Shown here: positions 25,699-34,102 of the stretch, in pieces
Layout: every line of letters begins with the position of its first letter
How positions within the stretch are numbered: position 1 is the first letter of the stretch
Origin: Pseudoroseomonas cervicalis
Lineage (GTDB): Bacteria > Pseudomonadota > Alphaproteobacteria > Acetobacterales > Acetobacteraceae
Direction of reading: 5' to 3'
Assembly: GCF_030818485.1 (NCBI RefSeq)
Contig: NZ_JAUTAJ010000004.1
Location: 2,823,501 to 2,887,500 of the forward strand
Length of the DNA stretch: 64,000 bases
The notes under the pieces: model-generated
Told to the model about the DNA's origin: nothing
Database searches by the model: none
Seen by the model: only the letters and a program-made list of their open reading frames with translations
Position numbers and translations under genes: made by a program

Positions 25699-27440
25699 TC
25701 TCTCCGGCGCCCCCGAAAGGCCGGGCGCTGCACAGAATGCTCCGCGGAGTGCGGGGCCGCATGCTGCTCCTGCTCCTGGTCGCCAGCGTCCCCGTGGTGG
25801 GTATTGCCGGCGCCAATGCGTTCCTGAGTTACGAGGCCGAGCTGGCCGCCGGGCGGCGCACCGCCGCCATCCTGGGCGAGGTCGCCGCGACCCGCCATGG
25901 CGCCATCCTGCAGTTTCTCGACAATACCCTGCGTGGCCTGGCCCAGCAGGAAGAGGCGCTGAACGACCCCGCGATCTGCTCGCGCTTCCTGCGCCGCATG
26001 CTCTCGGTCAACGCCGCGCATTACAGCAATGTCTGGGTGACGACGCCGGATGGGCGGATCACCTGCTCCGCCCTGCCGCCGCGCGATGTCAGCCTGGCCG
26101 GCGACCCGCTGCTGGCCGAGGCCCGGACCGACCGCGTCGCCCTCAGCGGGTTCCGCACCGGCCGCATCAGCGGCGAGCCGGTGCTCAGCGCCGTGCTGGC
26201 CGCGCCCGGCCTGGTGGTCGGCGCCAGCCTGCGGCTGAGCATCTTCGAGCAGGCCGAGGCGGCGGCGCCGAAGCGCGCCGCGCAGCGCGTCTGGCTGGTC
26301 GACCGCGAGGGCACCGCCCTGCCCCTGACCACCGCCGCGGCGGATGAACTGCCGGATGCCGCGCTGCTGCGCGACCTGGCCAGCCTGCCGCAGGGCGGTG
26401 CGATCGAGACGCGCTCGCGACGCGGCGACGACTACGCCTATGCCAGCGCCCGGCTGGATCCCGGCCTCGGCCTGCTGGTCGGGCTGCCCACCGGGGAGAT
26501 CCGCAAGGCCGCGCACAATGTGCTGCTGCGCCGGGCGATGGAGCTGGCCGCCTTCCTGCTGGCCTGCCTGGTGGTCATCGTGCTGGGCGCGGATCTCGCC
26601 ATCGCCCGGCCGCTGCGGCTGCTGGCGGCGCGGGTGCGGCAATGGCGCCCCGGCGCGCCCTTCGCCCCCGTCTTCCGCCGCGGCGAGCCGGATGAGGTGC
26701 GGGCGCTGGAACAGGCCTTCGCCGACGCCGCCGCCGCCATCAGCGGGCGGGAGGAGGAGCTGCGCGGCGCGCTGCGCCAGCGCGACCTGCTGATGGCCGA
26801 GATCCACCACCGGGTGAAGAACAACCTGCAGATCGTGGCCAGCCTGCTGAACCTGCAGGCCAACCGGCTGCGCGACCCCACGGCGCGGGCGGAATTCGCC
26901 ACCGCCCGCGACCGCGTCCAGGCGCTGGCCACGCTGCACCGCCACCTCTACACCAACCAGACCTTCGAGGTGATCGCGCTGCGCCCCTTCCTGGAGGAGC
27001 TGGCGCAGCAGCTCTTCGCCGCCATCGGCGAGCGGCCGGGCCAGCGCATCCGCCTGACCGTCGAGGCCGACGAGCTGGAGATCGTCACCGACCAGGCCGT
27101 CTCGCTGGCCCTGCTGGTGACCGAGACGGTGACCAACGCCATCAAGCACGGCTTCCCCGATGCGCGCAGCGGCAGCATCACCATCGCGGTGCGCAGCCTG
27201 GGCGAGGAGGCGGAGCTGCGCATCCATGATGACGGGCTGGGCATGCGGCTGGACGAGGAGGAGGGCAGCCAGGGCATCGGGCTGACGCTGATCCGCGGCT
27301 TCGCCGCGCATCTGGGCGGCGAGATCGTCATGCGGCGCGAGGACGGCACCGAGCTGCTGCTGCGCTTCCCGCTGCGCCGGCGCGAGGCCGACCAGCATCC
27401 GCGCGCCACCCCGCCGCAGCCCGCCGCCGCCGCGCCCTGA
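25695..27440 (+). CDS. HisKA_2-type sensor histidine kinase of the general stress response (PhyK-like)
   Basis: 581 residues. Two membrane helices (about 21-43 and 283-304) flank a periplasmic sensor domain of about 240 residues (dCACHE/CHASE-like; not matched to a named domain). A HAMP-like segment leads to the phosphoacceptor helix AEIHHRVKNNLQIVASLL (His 371/372) and a HATPase_c domain with ETVTNAIKHGF and DDGLGM. This kinase class phosphorylates PhyR. GTG 25695 is chosen because it gives the GTGA overlap with nepR; ATG 25737 is the alternative. Its position makes it the probable signal input of the locus. Confidence 0.9.
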   Translation: MISPAPPKGRALHRMLRGVRGRMLLLLLVASVPVVGIAGANAFLSYEAELAAGRRTAAILGEVAATRHGAILQFLDNTLRGLAQQEEALNDPAICSRFLRRMLSVNAAHYSNVWVTTPDGRITCSALPPRDVSLAGDPLLAEARTDRVALSGFRTGRISGEPVLSAVLAAPGLVVGASLRLSIFEQAEAAAPKRAAQRVWLVDREGTALPLTTAAADELPDAALLRDLASLPQGGAIETRSRRGDDYAYASARLDPGLGLLVGLPTGEIRKAAHNVLLRRAMELAAFLLACLVVIVLGADLAIARPLRLLAARVRQWRPGAPFAPVFRRGEPDEVRALEQAFADAAAAISGREEELRGALRQRDLLMAEIHHRVKNNLQIVASLLNLQANRLRDPTARAEFATARDRVQALATLHRHLYTNQTFEVIALRPFLEELAQQLFAAIGERPGQRIRLTVEADELEIVTDQAVSLALLVTETVTNAIKHGFPDARSGSITIAVRSLGEEAELRIHDDGLGMRLDEEEGSQGIGLTLIRGFAAHLGGEIVMRREDGTELLLRFPLRRREADQHPRATPPQPAAAAP

Positions 27441-27551
27441 GCGGCCGCCCTCCCCGCCTCTCGCCCCGCAGACTCCCCCGCCCCGCCGGCCGATTTGCCG
27501 CAACCCGTGGCGGCGCTGCCGTGTTGCAGGCACGAAGAAGGAGTGCATGCG

Positions 27552-27743
27552 ATGCGCAAGATCCTTGCGGCGGCCCTGCCCGCCCTGCTGCTGTCCCTGC
27601 CGCTGGTGGCCTGCAACGAAGGCCCGGCCGAGCGGGCGGGCCGCAGCGTCGACAATGCCGCGCAGAACCTGCGCGACGCGGTGGATCCGCCGCGCGGCCC
27701 GGGCGAGCGCCTCGGCCGCAGCATCGACCGCGCCACCGATTGA
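27552..27743 (+). CDS. Small entericidin-like lipoprotein
   Basis: 63 residues. The signal peptide has lipobox LVAC with Cys21. The mature part has two short related segments, ERAGRSVDNA and ERLGRSIDRA, predicted amphipathic helices. Size and layout recall entericidin-type stress lipoproteins, which are often EcfG targets. GAAGAAGGAG lies just before the start region. It lies 111 bp after the kinase gene and 23 bp before the YqjD-like gene. Precise role unknown. Confidence 0.75.
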   Translation: MRKILAAALPALLLSLPLVACNEGPAERAGRSVDNAAQNLRDAVDPPRGPGERLGRSIDRATD

Positions 27744-27766
27744 TCCCACACGGCAGGAGACTTTCC

Positions 27767-28057
27767 ATGCGCCGTCTTTCCCAGGCGATCGACACCGGCT
27801 CCGTCGAGGAGCGCCTGCATGAGTTGCGCCAGAAGCTCGACACGCTGATCGAGGAGCAGGTGAACCCGGCGCTGTCGCGCGCCGGCCACCATGCGCAGGA
27901 CATGGCGCAGCGCGCCCAGGGCATGGCCCAGCGCCTCGGCCACGACACGCGGCGCGAGGCCGAGCAGGTGCTGGGCGTGGTGCGCGAGCGCCCGGTCGCC
28001 ACCATCGCCATCGCCGTCGGCGTGGGCTTCCTGATCGCCAAGCTGCTGCGGCGCTGA
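27767..28057 (+). CDS. YqjD/ElaB-like (DUF883-type) membrane-anchored protein
   Basis: 96 residues. A long amphipathic, Gln/Arg-rich helical part (about 1-70; DAMQQ-like DMAQRAQGMAQRLGHDTRRE) is followed by one C-terminal membrane helix (VATIAIAVGVGFLIAKLL) and basic RR end. This is the layout of YqjD/ElaB proteins, stress-induced inner-membrane proteins that can bind ribosomes in E. coli. It is followed after 4 bp by a YqjE-like gene, the same pairing as yqjD-yqjE. Confidence 0.72.
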   Translation: MRRLSQAIDTGSVEERLHELRQKLDTLIEEQVNPALSRAGHHAQDMAQRAQGMAQRLGHDTRREAEQVLGVVRERPVATIAIAVGVGFLIAKLLRR

Positions 28058-28061
28058 GGGC

Positions 28062-28478
28062 ATGCGCGCCATCCGCCTCGCCACCGCCTCGCTGGAGGCG
28101 GAGCGTGTCCGCCTCGGCCTCTACGGGCGCCGCATGGCGGTGCGCGCCGGCCTGGCGGCGGTGGCCGCCGTCTTCCTCTGCGCCGCCCTGGCCATGCTGC
28201 ATGTGCTGGCCTGGGTGGCGCTGACGCCGGGCGTCGGCCCGCTCGGCCGCGCCGGCATCCTGCTCGGCGCCGATCTGGTGATCGCGGTCGTGCTGCTGCT
28301 GATCGCCATGCGCGACCGGCCGACCACGCAGGAGATCGAGGCCCGGGTGCTGCGCGACACCGCGCTGACCCAGGCGCGCGCCAGTCTGAGTGTCGTCACC
28401 GTGCTGGGCGGCCTCGCCGCCTCGCCCTGGCTCGGCATCGTACTGGGGCTGTTCCGCCGGCGCCGCCGCGCCCGCTGA
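28062..28478 (+). CDS. YqjE-like (holin-superfamily) membrane protein
   Basis: 138 residues with two central membrane helices (about 26-48 and 60-86) and a third weak hydrophobic segment near the C-terminus, ending in RRRRRAR. The length, topology and position after a YqjD-like gene match the YqjE/holin-like group. It is probably an inner-membrane partner of the upstream protein. The start lies 4 bp after the preceding stop, so coupling is likely, and a strong terminator ends the unit. Confidence 0.68.
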   Translation: MRAIRLATASLEAERVRLGLYGRRMAVRAGLAAVAAVFLCAALAMLHVLAWVALTPGVGPLGRAGILLGADLVIAVVLLLIAMRDRPTTQEIEARVLRDTALTQARASLSVVTVLGGLAASPWLGIVLGLFRRRRRAR

Positions 28479-28497
28479 ACCGCGCCCGAAGGCCGCG

Positions 28498-28531
28498 AAA
28501 AAGGGCGCCCCCGCCAGGGGGCGCCCTTTTT
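28498..28531 (+). terminator. Strong Rho-independent terminator ending the stress operon
   Basis: AAAAAGGGCGCCCCC and GGGGGCGCCCTTTTT form a perfect 15-bp stem with a short loop. With A and T runs on both sides it should work in both directions, between the YqjE-like and MarR genes. Confidence 0.92.
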
Positions 28532-28556
28532 CATGCCGCGGCCCCGCCCGGGCGGC

Positions 28557-29129
28557 TCAGCCCAGCAGGCGGTGCAGCAGCTGGATCAGCTGAGCGCGCT
28601 CGGCGTCGGAGAGCGGCGAGAGCAGCTGCTCATTGGCGCGGCGCCCCTGCGCCACCGCCTCGGTCAGCACCGCCTCCCCGGCCGGGGCGAGCGACAGCAC
28701 CAGGGTGCGCCGGTCCAGCGGGTCGCGCGCCACCTCGACCAGGCCGCGGTCGCGCAGCCGGGCGATGACGCCCTGGATGGTCGCCGGGTCCAGCGCCACG
28801 GCGCGGCCCAGCGCGTTCTGCGTGGCGCGGCCGAGCTCGCCCAGCTTCAGCAGGGTGGCGAATTGCGTGGAGGTGAGGCCGCCCACCGCGCCGCGATCCT
28901 GGAACAGCGAGGCATGGCGCTGATGCGCCCGGCGCAGCAGATGGCCGACCGACTGGTCCAGGCTGTAATGCGCCGTCTCGGCCGGCGGCACCGTGCCCGG
29001 CGCGGCGCGGCGCACGGCCGTCCCCGTGCCGGCGGCACCCGCCTGGCTCCGCACCGCATCCAGCAGCAGCGTGATGTCCCGATCGGAAATGGCCTGCCCC
29101 TTCTCCAGCCGCCGCACGCAGTGCAGCAT
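28557..29129 (-). CDS. MarR-family transcription regulator
   Basis: 190 residues. The core winged helix is clear: LTSTQFATLLKLGELGRATQNALGRAVALDPATIQGVIARLRDRGLVEVARDPLDRRTLVLSLAPAG. An N-terminal extension of about 50 residues (from MLHCVRRLEKG) precedes the usual first helix; a later start would give a more typical length. MarR proteins repress genes for drug, oxidant or aromatic-compound responses. No partner gene is adjacent; the gene faces the stress operon across a terminator. Confidence 0.82.
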   Translation of the reverse strand: MLHCVRRLEKGQAISDRDITLLLDAVRSQAGAAGTGTAVRRAAPGTVPPAETAHYSLDQSVGHLLRRAHQRHASLFQDRGAVGGLTSTQFATLLKLGELGRATQNALGRAVALDPATIQGVIARLRDRGLVEVARDPLDRRTLVLSLAPAGEAVLTEAVAQGRRANEQLLSPLSDAERAQLIQLLHRLLG

Positions 29130-29301
29130 TCCCGCAGGGGAGAGGCGCGTCAACCGCTGCTGACGCCCCCCAGCCCTGCAGGGCCAGAAGCTTCGCGCGC
29201 CGAGGCTGCGCGCGGCGGAGACCGGCCAGGAAGGCGGGAACCGGGCGGGCGGGCCCGGCGGGAAGGCGGCGTAGGGTCGCCCCCGCCGCAAGCGGGTCGC
29301 C

Positions 29302-29700
29302 TCAGCCGCGCAGCAGGCGCGCGGCGTGCATGGCCAGCGCGCCGAGGCCGAGGCCGAGCGCCGCCATGGCGGCGCGGTCGGCATGCCATTGCAGCCGCTC
29401 GGCCAGGATGGCGGAGAGGCGGCGATGCGCGCCGCGGGCGGTGCCGCTGCCATCGCCGGCCAGGACGGAAAGCTGGCGCCAGAGCGGGCGCCACAGCGCG
29501 CTGCCGCGCAGATCCTGGCGCGGCACCCGCATCGCCGTGGCCCAGAGGCCGAGCCACACCGCGGCGGTGAGCAGCGCGCCGCTCTGCAGCGACAGCGCCG
29601 GCTCGGCCGCCAGCCCGGCCATGACCAGGACGATGCCAAGGGCGAGGCCGCCGAGGATGCGGCGGATCCTGTGGTCAGCCAGAGTGCGGAGCGTATCCAT
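29302..29700 (-). CDS. Small membrane protein of unknown function
   Basis: 132 residues with two hydrophobic N-terminal segments (about 15-32 and 40-56) and another at the C-terminus (about 108-127), separated by a basic polar loop (about 58-105). I do not recognise the family. ATG 29700 follows GGGGGGAAGGAAGGCTCG, a good ribosome-binding region. It lies at the edge of the stress region and could be another envelope protein of that regulon. Confidence 0.55.
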   Translation of the reverse strand: MDTLRTLADHRIRRILGGLALGIVLVMAGLAAEPALSLQSGALLTAAVWLGLWATAMRVPRQDLRGSALWRPLWRQLSVLAGDGSGTARGAHRRLSAILAERLQWHADRAAMAALGLGLGALAMHAARLLRG

Positions 29701-30239
29701 CGAGCCTTCCTTCCCCCCGCATGCTGACGCCCTGCACGCGAAGATGCCAGCCGGTTTTCGCGTCCAGCCGGGGCGCGGCGCGGAAAAACGGCGTCGCCGG
29801 CGGCGGGGCGGGGTCCGGAGGGCCGTGTCCGGCCCCCATCGGATATGGGGCCAACGATGCAGCGCGCCAAGCGTTGCGCGGCGCGGCGGGGCGGGATGAC
29901 AGCGCCGTCACCCCCGGGCGGCCGGCGCGGCCCGGCCGCGGCGCAGGTCGTGGTTGCGGCGCGGCATGGCATTGCCATAACGTTCCGAAGCGAATCGGTT
30001 CCCACGAAACGGATCCCGGTTCGCCAATAAGATGAAACCTCTGTAACCCTGCTGCCGGGCCGATTTCCACGATTTCACCGCCCGGATGGCAAGGTCACAA
30101 TCCGATTGCCGTCACCCTGGCAGGGCATCAGGCCAGGGCGACGGGCTGACGACCGCGCATCCAAGAGCGCGGAATATCAACAAGAACCGGGGGAGGCGGC
30201 GAACCGTACCTCCGGGCAGGGCAGGAATGGGTTCGACCA
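29701..30239. other. Intergenic region between the small membrane protein and the MFS gene
   Basis: 539 bp without a convincing gene. The first half is GC-rich and featureless. The second half (about 29970-30060) is AT-richer and must contain the MFS promoter. Several related GGTTCC/CGTTCC-type words lie at 29980-30020. No terminator or RNA gene was recognised. Confidence 0.5.
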
Positions 30240-31973
30240 ATGGCATCCGCGATTCCACGGACAGAAGCGGCCAAGCGGCCGATGACGCGCGAAGAGAGGC
30301 GCGTGATCCTGGCCTCATCGCTCGGGACCGTCTTCGAGTGGTATGATTTCTACCTCTACGGTTCGCTGGCCATCTTCATCGCCGCCAAGTTCTTCACCGT
30401 TCTCGGGGCGGATGGCAGGCCGATCTTCGATGAGGCGACCCGCAACGTCTTCGCCCTGCTGGCCTTCGCCGCCGGCTTCCTGGTGCGCCCCTTCGGCGCG
30501 CTGGTCTTCGGCCGCCTCGGCGACCTGGTCGGGCGCAAATACACCTTCCTGATCACCATCGTGATCATGGGCGCCTCCACCTTCATCGTCGGTGTGCTGC
30601 CGACCGCCGAGCAGATCGGCATCGCCGCGCCGATCATCCTGATCGTGCTGCGCTGCCTGCAGGGCCTGGCGCTGGGCGGCGAGTATGGCGGTGCCGCCAC
30701 CTATGTGGCCGAGCATTCGCCGCATGGCCGCCGCGGCTTCTACACCAGCTTCATCCAGGTCACCGCGACGGGCGGCCTGTTCCTGTCGCTGATCGTCATC
30801 CTCAGCACCCAGGCCATCACGGGTGAGGCCGCCTTCCGCGACTGGGGCTGGCGCGTGCCCTTCCTGGTCTCGATCGTGCTGCTGGCGATCTCGGTCTGGA
30901 TCCGCACCCAGATGGAGGAGAGCCCCGCCTTCAAGAAGATGAAGGCCGAGGGCACCCATTCCAAGGCGCCGCTGACCGAGGCCTTCGGCCAGTGGAAGAA
31001 CGCCAAGATCGCGCTCTTCGCGCTGCTCGGCCTCGTCGCCGGCCAGGCGGTGGTCTGGTACACGGGCCAGTTCTACGCGCTGTTCTTCCTGGGCTCGGTG
31101 CTGAAGGTCGACAGCTACACCACCAACCTGCTGATCGCCTGGGCGCTGCTGCTCGGCTCCGGCGGCTTCGTCTTCTTCGGCTGGCTGTCCGACAAGGTCG
31201 GCCGCAAGCCGATCATCCTCGGCGGCTGCCTGATCGCCGCCCTGACCTATTTCCCCCTGTTCAAGCTGATGAGCGCCGAGGCCAACCCGGCGCTGCACGC
31301 CGCCCACCAGAACATCACCGTGGTGGTGCGGGCCGACCCGGCGGATTGCTCCTTCCAGTTCAACCCGACCGGCACGGCGCGCTTCACCAATTCCTGCGAC
31401 ATCGCCAAGGCGGCGCTGGCGCGGCTCTCGGTCAACTACACGGTCGAGAGCGCGCCCCCCGGCACCCCGGCCAGCGTCAGCGTGGCCGGCAATGTGGTGA
31501 CCAGCGGCCAGCCCAACTTCGCCCAGTCGCTGGGCGCGGCGATCACCGCCGCGGGCTATCCGGCGGCCTCGAACCCGACCGTGGTCCGGGTGCGCCACCC
31601 GCTCGACATCTTCGGCGAGCAGCAGCTGGTGCTGATCGCGGTGCTGACCCTGCTGGTGATCTACGTCACCATGGTCTACGGCCCGATCGCGGCGGCGCTG
31701 GTCGAACTGTTCCCGACCCGCATCCGCTACACCTCGATGTCGCTGCCCTATCACATCGGCAATGGCTGGTTCGGCGGCCTGCTGCCGGCCACCAGCTTCG
31801 CCATGATCGCGCAGACCGGCGACGTGTATTTCGGCCTCTGGTACCCGGTGGCCATCGCGCTCTTCACCGTGGTGATCGGCATCTTCTTCGTGCCCGAGAC
31901 CAAGGATCGCGACATCTTCGCCGACGACACGGCGGAGGCGCCGCAGGGCAACACCGCGCGGCTGCGCGGCTGA
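30240..31973 (+). CDS. MFS transporter, metabolite:H+ symporter (MHS) type, with an extra loop domain
   Basis: 577 residues with about twelve membrane helices. The opening SSLGTVFEWYDFYLYG, the loop motif GRLGDLVGRKYTF and RCLQGLALGGEYGG mark the MHS group (KgtP/ProP/ShiA-like), proton symporters for dicarboxylates, betaine or similar compounds. A hydrophilic insert of about 105 residues (about 350-457) with two Cys lies in the second half, probably periplasmic. ATG 30240 gives the family N-terminus. A strong terminator follows. The substrate is unknown. Confidence 0.88.
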   Translation: MASAIPRTEAAKRPMTREERRVILASSLGTVFEWYDFYLYGSLAIFIAAKFFTVLGADGRPIFDEATRNVFALLAFAAGFLVRPFGALVFGRLGDLVGRKYTFLITIVIMGASTFIVGVLPTAEQIGIAAPIILIVLRCLQGLALGGEYGGAATYVAEHSPHGRRGFYTSFIQVTATGGLFLSLIVILSTQAITGEAAFRDWGWRVPFLVSIVLLAISVWIRTQMEESPAFKKMKAEGTHSKAPLTEAFGQWKNAKIALFALLGLVAGQAVVWYTGQFYALFFLGSVLKVDSYTTNLLIAWALLLGSGGFVFFGWLSDKVGRKPIILGGCLIAALTYFPLFKLMSAEANPALHAAHQNITVVVRADPADCSFQFNPTGTARFTNSCDIAKAALARLSVNYTVESAPPGTPASVSVAGNVVTSGQPNFAQSLGAAITAAGYPAASNPTVVRVRHPLDIFGEQQLVLIAVLTLLVIYVTMVYGPIAAALVELFPTRIRYTSMSLPYHIGNGWFGGLLPATSFAMIAQTGDVYFGLWYPVAIALFTVVIGIFFVPETKDRDIFADDTAEAPQGNTARLRG

Positions 31974-31995
31974 GGCCTCGCCCCTGGCGGCATGG

Positions 31996-32025
31996 GAAGG
32001 GGGGCTCCGGCCCCCCTTTTCTTTT
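31996..32025 (+). terminator. Rho-independent terminator after the MFS gene
   Basis: AAGGGGGGC and GCCCCCCTT form the stem with a short TCCG loop, followed by TTCTTTT. Confidence 0.88.
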
Positions 32026-32029
32026 CAGA

Positions 32030-32175
32030 AGAAGCGTTCTTTTTTGAAAAAAAGAACCAAAAAACTTCTGTCATTTGGCGTCCCGCTGTGCCGGGAGACG
32101 GCGGCAGCCTGGAAAAGTCTTTTTGCTTCTTTTTCTTCAGAAAAAGAAGAATAACTGAAATCAATAAAATCAGGG
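32030..32175 (+). other. AT-rich patch with two hairpins and a family A repeat, upstream of the acyl-CoA synthetase
   Basis: A sharp drop in GC against the surroundings. It contains GTTCTTTTTT/AAAAAAGAAC (near 32036), a family A repeat (32080-32118) and CTTCTTTTTC/GAAAAAGAAG (32126-32150). The tail carries AATAACTGAAATCAATAAAATC just before the ribosome-binding site, so promoter elements probably lie here. Confidence 0.65.
32080..32118 (+). repeat. Family A 38-bp repeat, single copy
   Basis: GTCCCGCT at the start, GACGGCGGCAGCCTGGAAAA at the end, the same order and spacing as the array at 8327. It points toward the downstream gene start. Confidence 0.8.
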
Positions 32176-32185
32176 AGGTACCGCC

Positions 32186-34072
32186 ATGGATGATGGCTAT
32201 GACAGGATGCACGCGGCCTGGCGGCGCGACCCCGAGGGCTATTGGCTGGGCGCCGCCGCCGGAATCGACTGGGCCGTCCCGCCCGGCCGCGCCTTCGACG
32301 CTGGCCACGGCCCCTATGGGCGCTGGTTTCCCGACGCCCGGCTGAACATCTGCCACAACGCGCTGGACCGCCATGTCGCCGCCGGGCGCGGCGGGCAGGA
32401 CGCGCTGATCTGGGACAGCCCGCTGGCCAGCGCCAAGGCCCGGCTGAGCTATGCCGAGCTGCTCGACCGCACCGCGCGGCTGGCCGGCGCCATGGCCGCG
32501 CGCGGCGTGGGCCAGGGCGACCGCGTGGTGATCTACATGCCGATGGTGCCGGAGGCGGTGATCGGCATGCTGGCCTGCGCCCGCCTCGGCGCCGTGCATT
32601 CGGTGGTGTTCGGCGGCTTCGCGGCGGCCGAGCTCGCCGCGCGCATCACCGATGCGGAGCCGAAGCTGGTGCTCTCCGCCTCCTGCGGGATCGAGCCGGG
32701 GCGGGTGGTGAAATACAAGCCGCTGCTGGATGCGGCGCTCGGCCTCTCCCCGCACCGGCCGGCGGCGGGCTGCCTGATCCTGCAGCGCGAATCCTGGCGC
32801 TGCGAGCTGACGCCCGGCCGCGACGCGGACCTGCTGGCGGCGATCGAGGCCGCCACGCCGCACCCTTGCGTCGAGGTGGCGGCGACCGACCCGCTCTACA
32901 TCCTCTACACCAGCGGCACGACCGGGAAGCCCAAGGGCGTGCTGCGCGATTGCGGCGGCTATGCCGTGGCGCTGCACCACTCGATGGGGCTGCTCTATGG
33001 CGTGGGCGCGGGCGATGTCGCCTGGACCGCCAGCGATGTCGGCTGGGTGGTCGGGCATTCCTACATCGTCTACGGCCCGCTGCTCGCCGGCTGCACGACG
33101 CTGGTCTATGAGGGCAAGCCGGTCGGCACGCCGGATGCGGCCGCCTTCTGGCGCGTCTGCGCCGAGCACGGGGTGAAGACCCTGTTCACCGCCCCCACCG
33201 CGCTGCGCGCCATCAAGAAGGAGGATCCGGAGGGGCGGATGCTGGCCGGGCACGACCTCTCCAGGCTGGAGGCGCTGTTCCTGGCCGGCGAGCGCTGCGA
33301 CCCGGACACCGCCCTCTGGGCGGAGCGGCTGCTGCGCCGGCCGGTGATCGACCATTGGTGGCAGACCGAGACGGGCTGGTGCATCACCGGCAATTTCCGC
33401 GGCGCGGGCCTGTTCCCGATGCGCGCCGGCTCCGGCGGCAAGCCCGCGCCCGGCCATGTCGTGGAGGCGCTGGACGAGGCCGGCCGCCCCCTGCCCGCGG
33501 GCCGGACCGGCAGCCTGGCGCTGCGCCTGCCGCTGCCGCCGGGCTGCGCGCCGACGCTCTACCGCGCCGATGCGCGGTTCCGCGAAGCCTATCTCGACGC
33601 CTTCCCCGGCTACTACAACACCGGCGATGCCGGCATGGTGGATGCGGAGGGCTATGTCTGGGTGATGTCGCGCACCGACGACATCATCAATGTCGCCGGC
33701 CACCGCCTCTCGACCGGCGCGATCGAGGAGGTGCTGGCCAGCCACCCGGATGTCGCCGAATGCGCGGTCGTCGGGGTGAAGGATGCGCTGAAGGGCCAGG
33801 CGCCGCTCGGCCTGGTGGTGCTGAAGGCGGGCGTGGACAAGGACGAGGCGGTGCTGGAGGCCGAGCTGGTGGCGCTGGTGCGCGAGCGCATCGGCCCCGT
33901 CGCCGCCTTCAAGCGGGCGCGGGCGGTGCAGCGCCTGCCCAAGACCCGCTCGGGCAAGATCCTGCGCGCCACGCTGCGCAAGCTGGCGGATGGGGAGGAA
34001 TTCGCCGTGCCCGCCACCATCGACGACCCGATGATCCTGGAGGAGATCGGGGCGGTGCTGGCGCGGGCCTGA
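32186..34072 (+). CDS. Acyl-CoA synthetase, propionyl/acetyl-CoA synthetase (PrpE-like)
   Basis: 628 residues, the length of AMP-forming acetate/propionate CoA ligases. The N-terminal ACAS-type domain is followed by P-loop YTSGTTGKPKGV, the motif WWQTETGW, YYNTGDAG and the late catalytic lysine K591 in TRSGKILR. GKP in the P-loop and the sequence CGIEPGRVVKYKPLLD favour PrpE/ACSS3 over Acs. It would activate propionate or acetate to the CoA ester. ATG 32186 follows AGGGAGG. No other prp genes are close. Confidence 0.88.
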   Translation: MDDGYDRMHAAWRRDPEGYWLGAAAGIDWAVPPGRAFDAGHGPYGRWFPDARLNICHNALDRHVAAGRGGQDALIWDSPLASAKARLSYAELLDRTARLAGAMAARGVGQGDRVVIYMPMVPEAVIGMLACARLGAVHSVVFGGFAAAELAARITDAEPKLVLSASCGIEPGRVVKYKPLLDAALGLSPHRPAAGCLILQRESWRCELTPGRDADLLAAIEAATPHPCVEVAATDPLYILYTSGTTGKPKGVLRDCGGYAVALHHSMGLLYGVGAGDVAWTASDVGWVVGHSYIVYGPLLAGCTTLVYEGKPVGTPDAAAFWRVCAEHGVKTLFTAPTALRAIKKEDPEGRMLAGHDLSRLEALFLAGERCDPDTALWAERLLRRPVIDHWWQTETGWCITGNFRGAGLFPMRAGSGGKPAPGHVVEALDEAGRPLPAGRTGSLALRLPLPPGCAPTLYRADARFREAYLDAFPGYYNTGDAGMVDAEGYVWVMSRTDDIINVAGHRLSTGAIEEVLASHPDVAECAVVGVKDALKGQAPLGLVVLKAGVDKDEAVLEAELVALVRERIGPVAAFKRARAVQRLPKTRSGKILRATLRKLADGEEFAVPATIDDPMILEEIGAVLARA

Positions 34073-34102
34073 GCCTCCGGCTCTGCGCGGAAGCGGGACG
34101 CC

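Noticed and set aside
29979..30002. EcfG promoter on the minus strand upstream of the 132-residue membrane protein
   Set aside because: GGAAC and CGTT are present but only 15 bp apart and about 280 bp from the gene, too weak to list.
29721..30035. 104-codon plus-strand open frame in the large spacer
   Set aside because: Composition is random-like (Gly/Arg/Pro), there is no ribosome-binding site, and no motif is recognisable.
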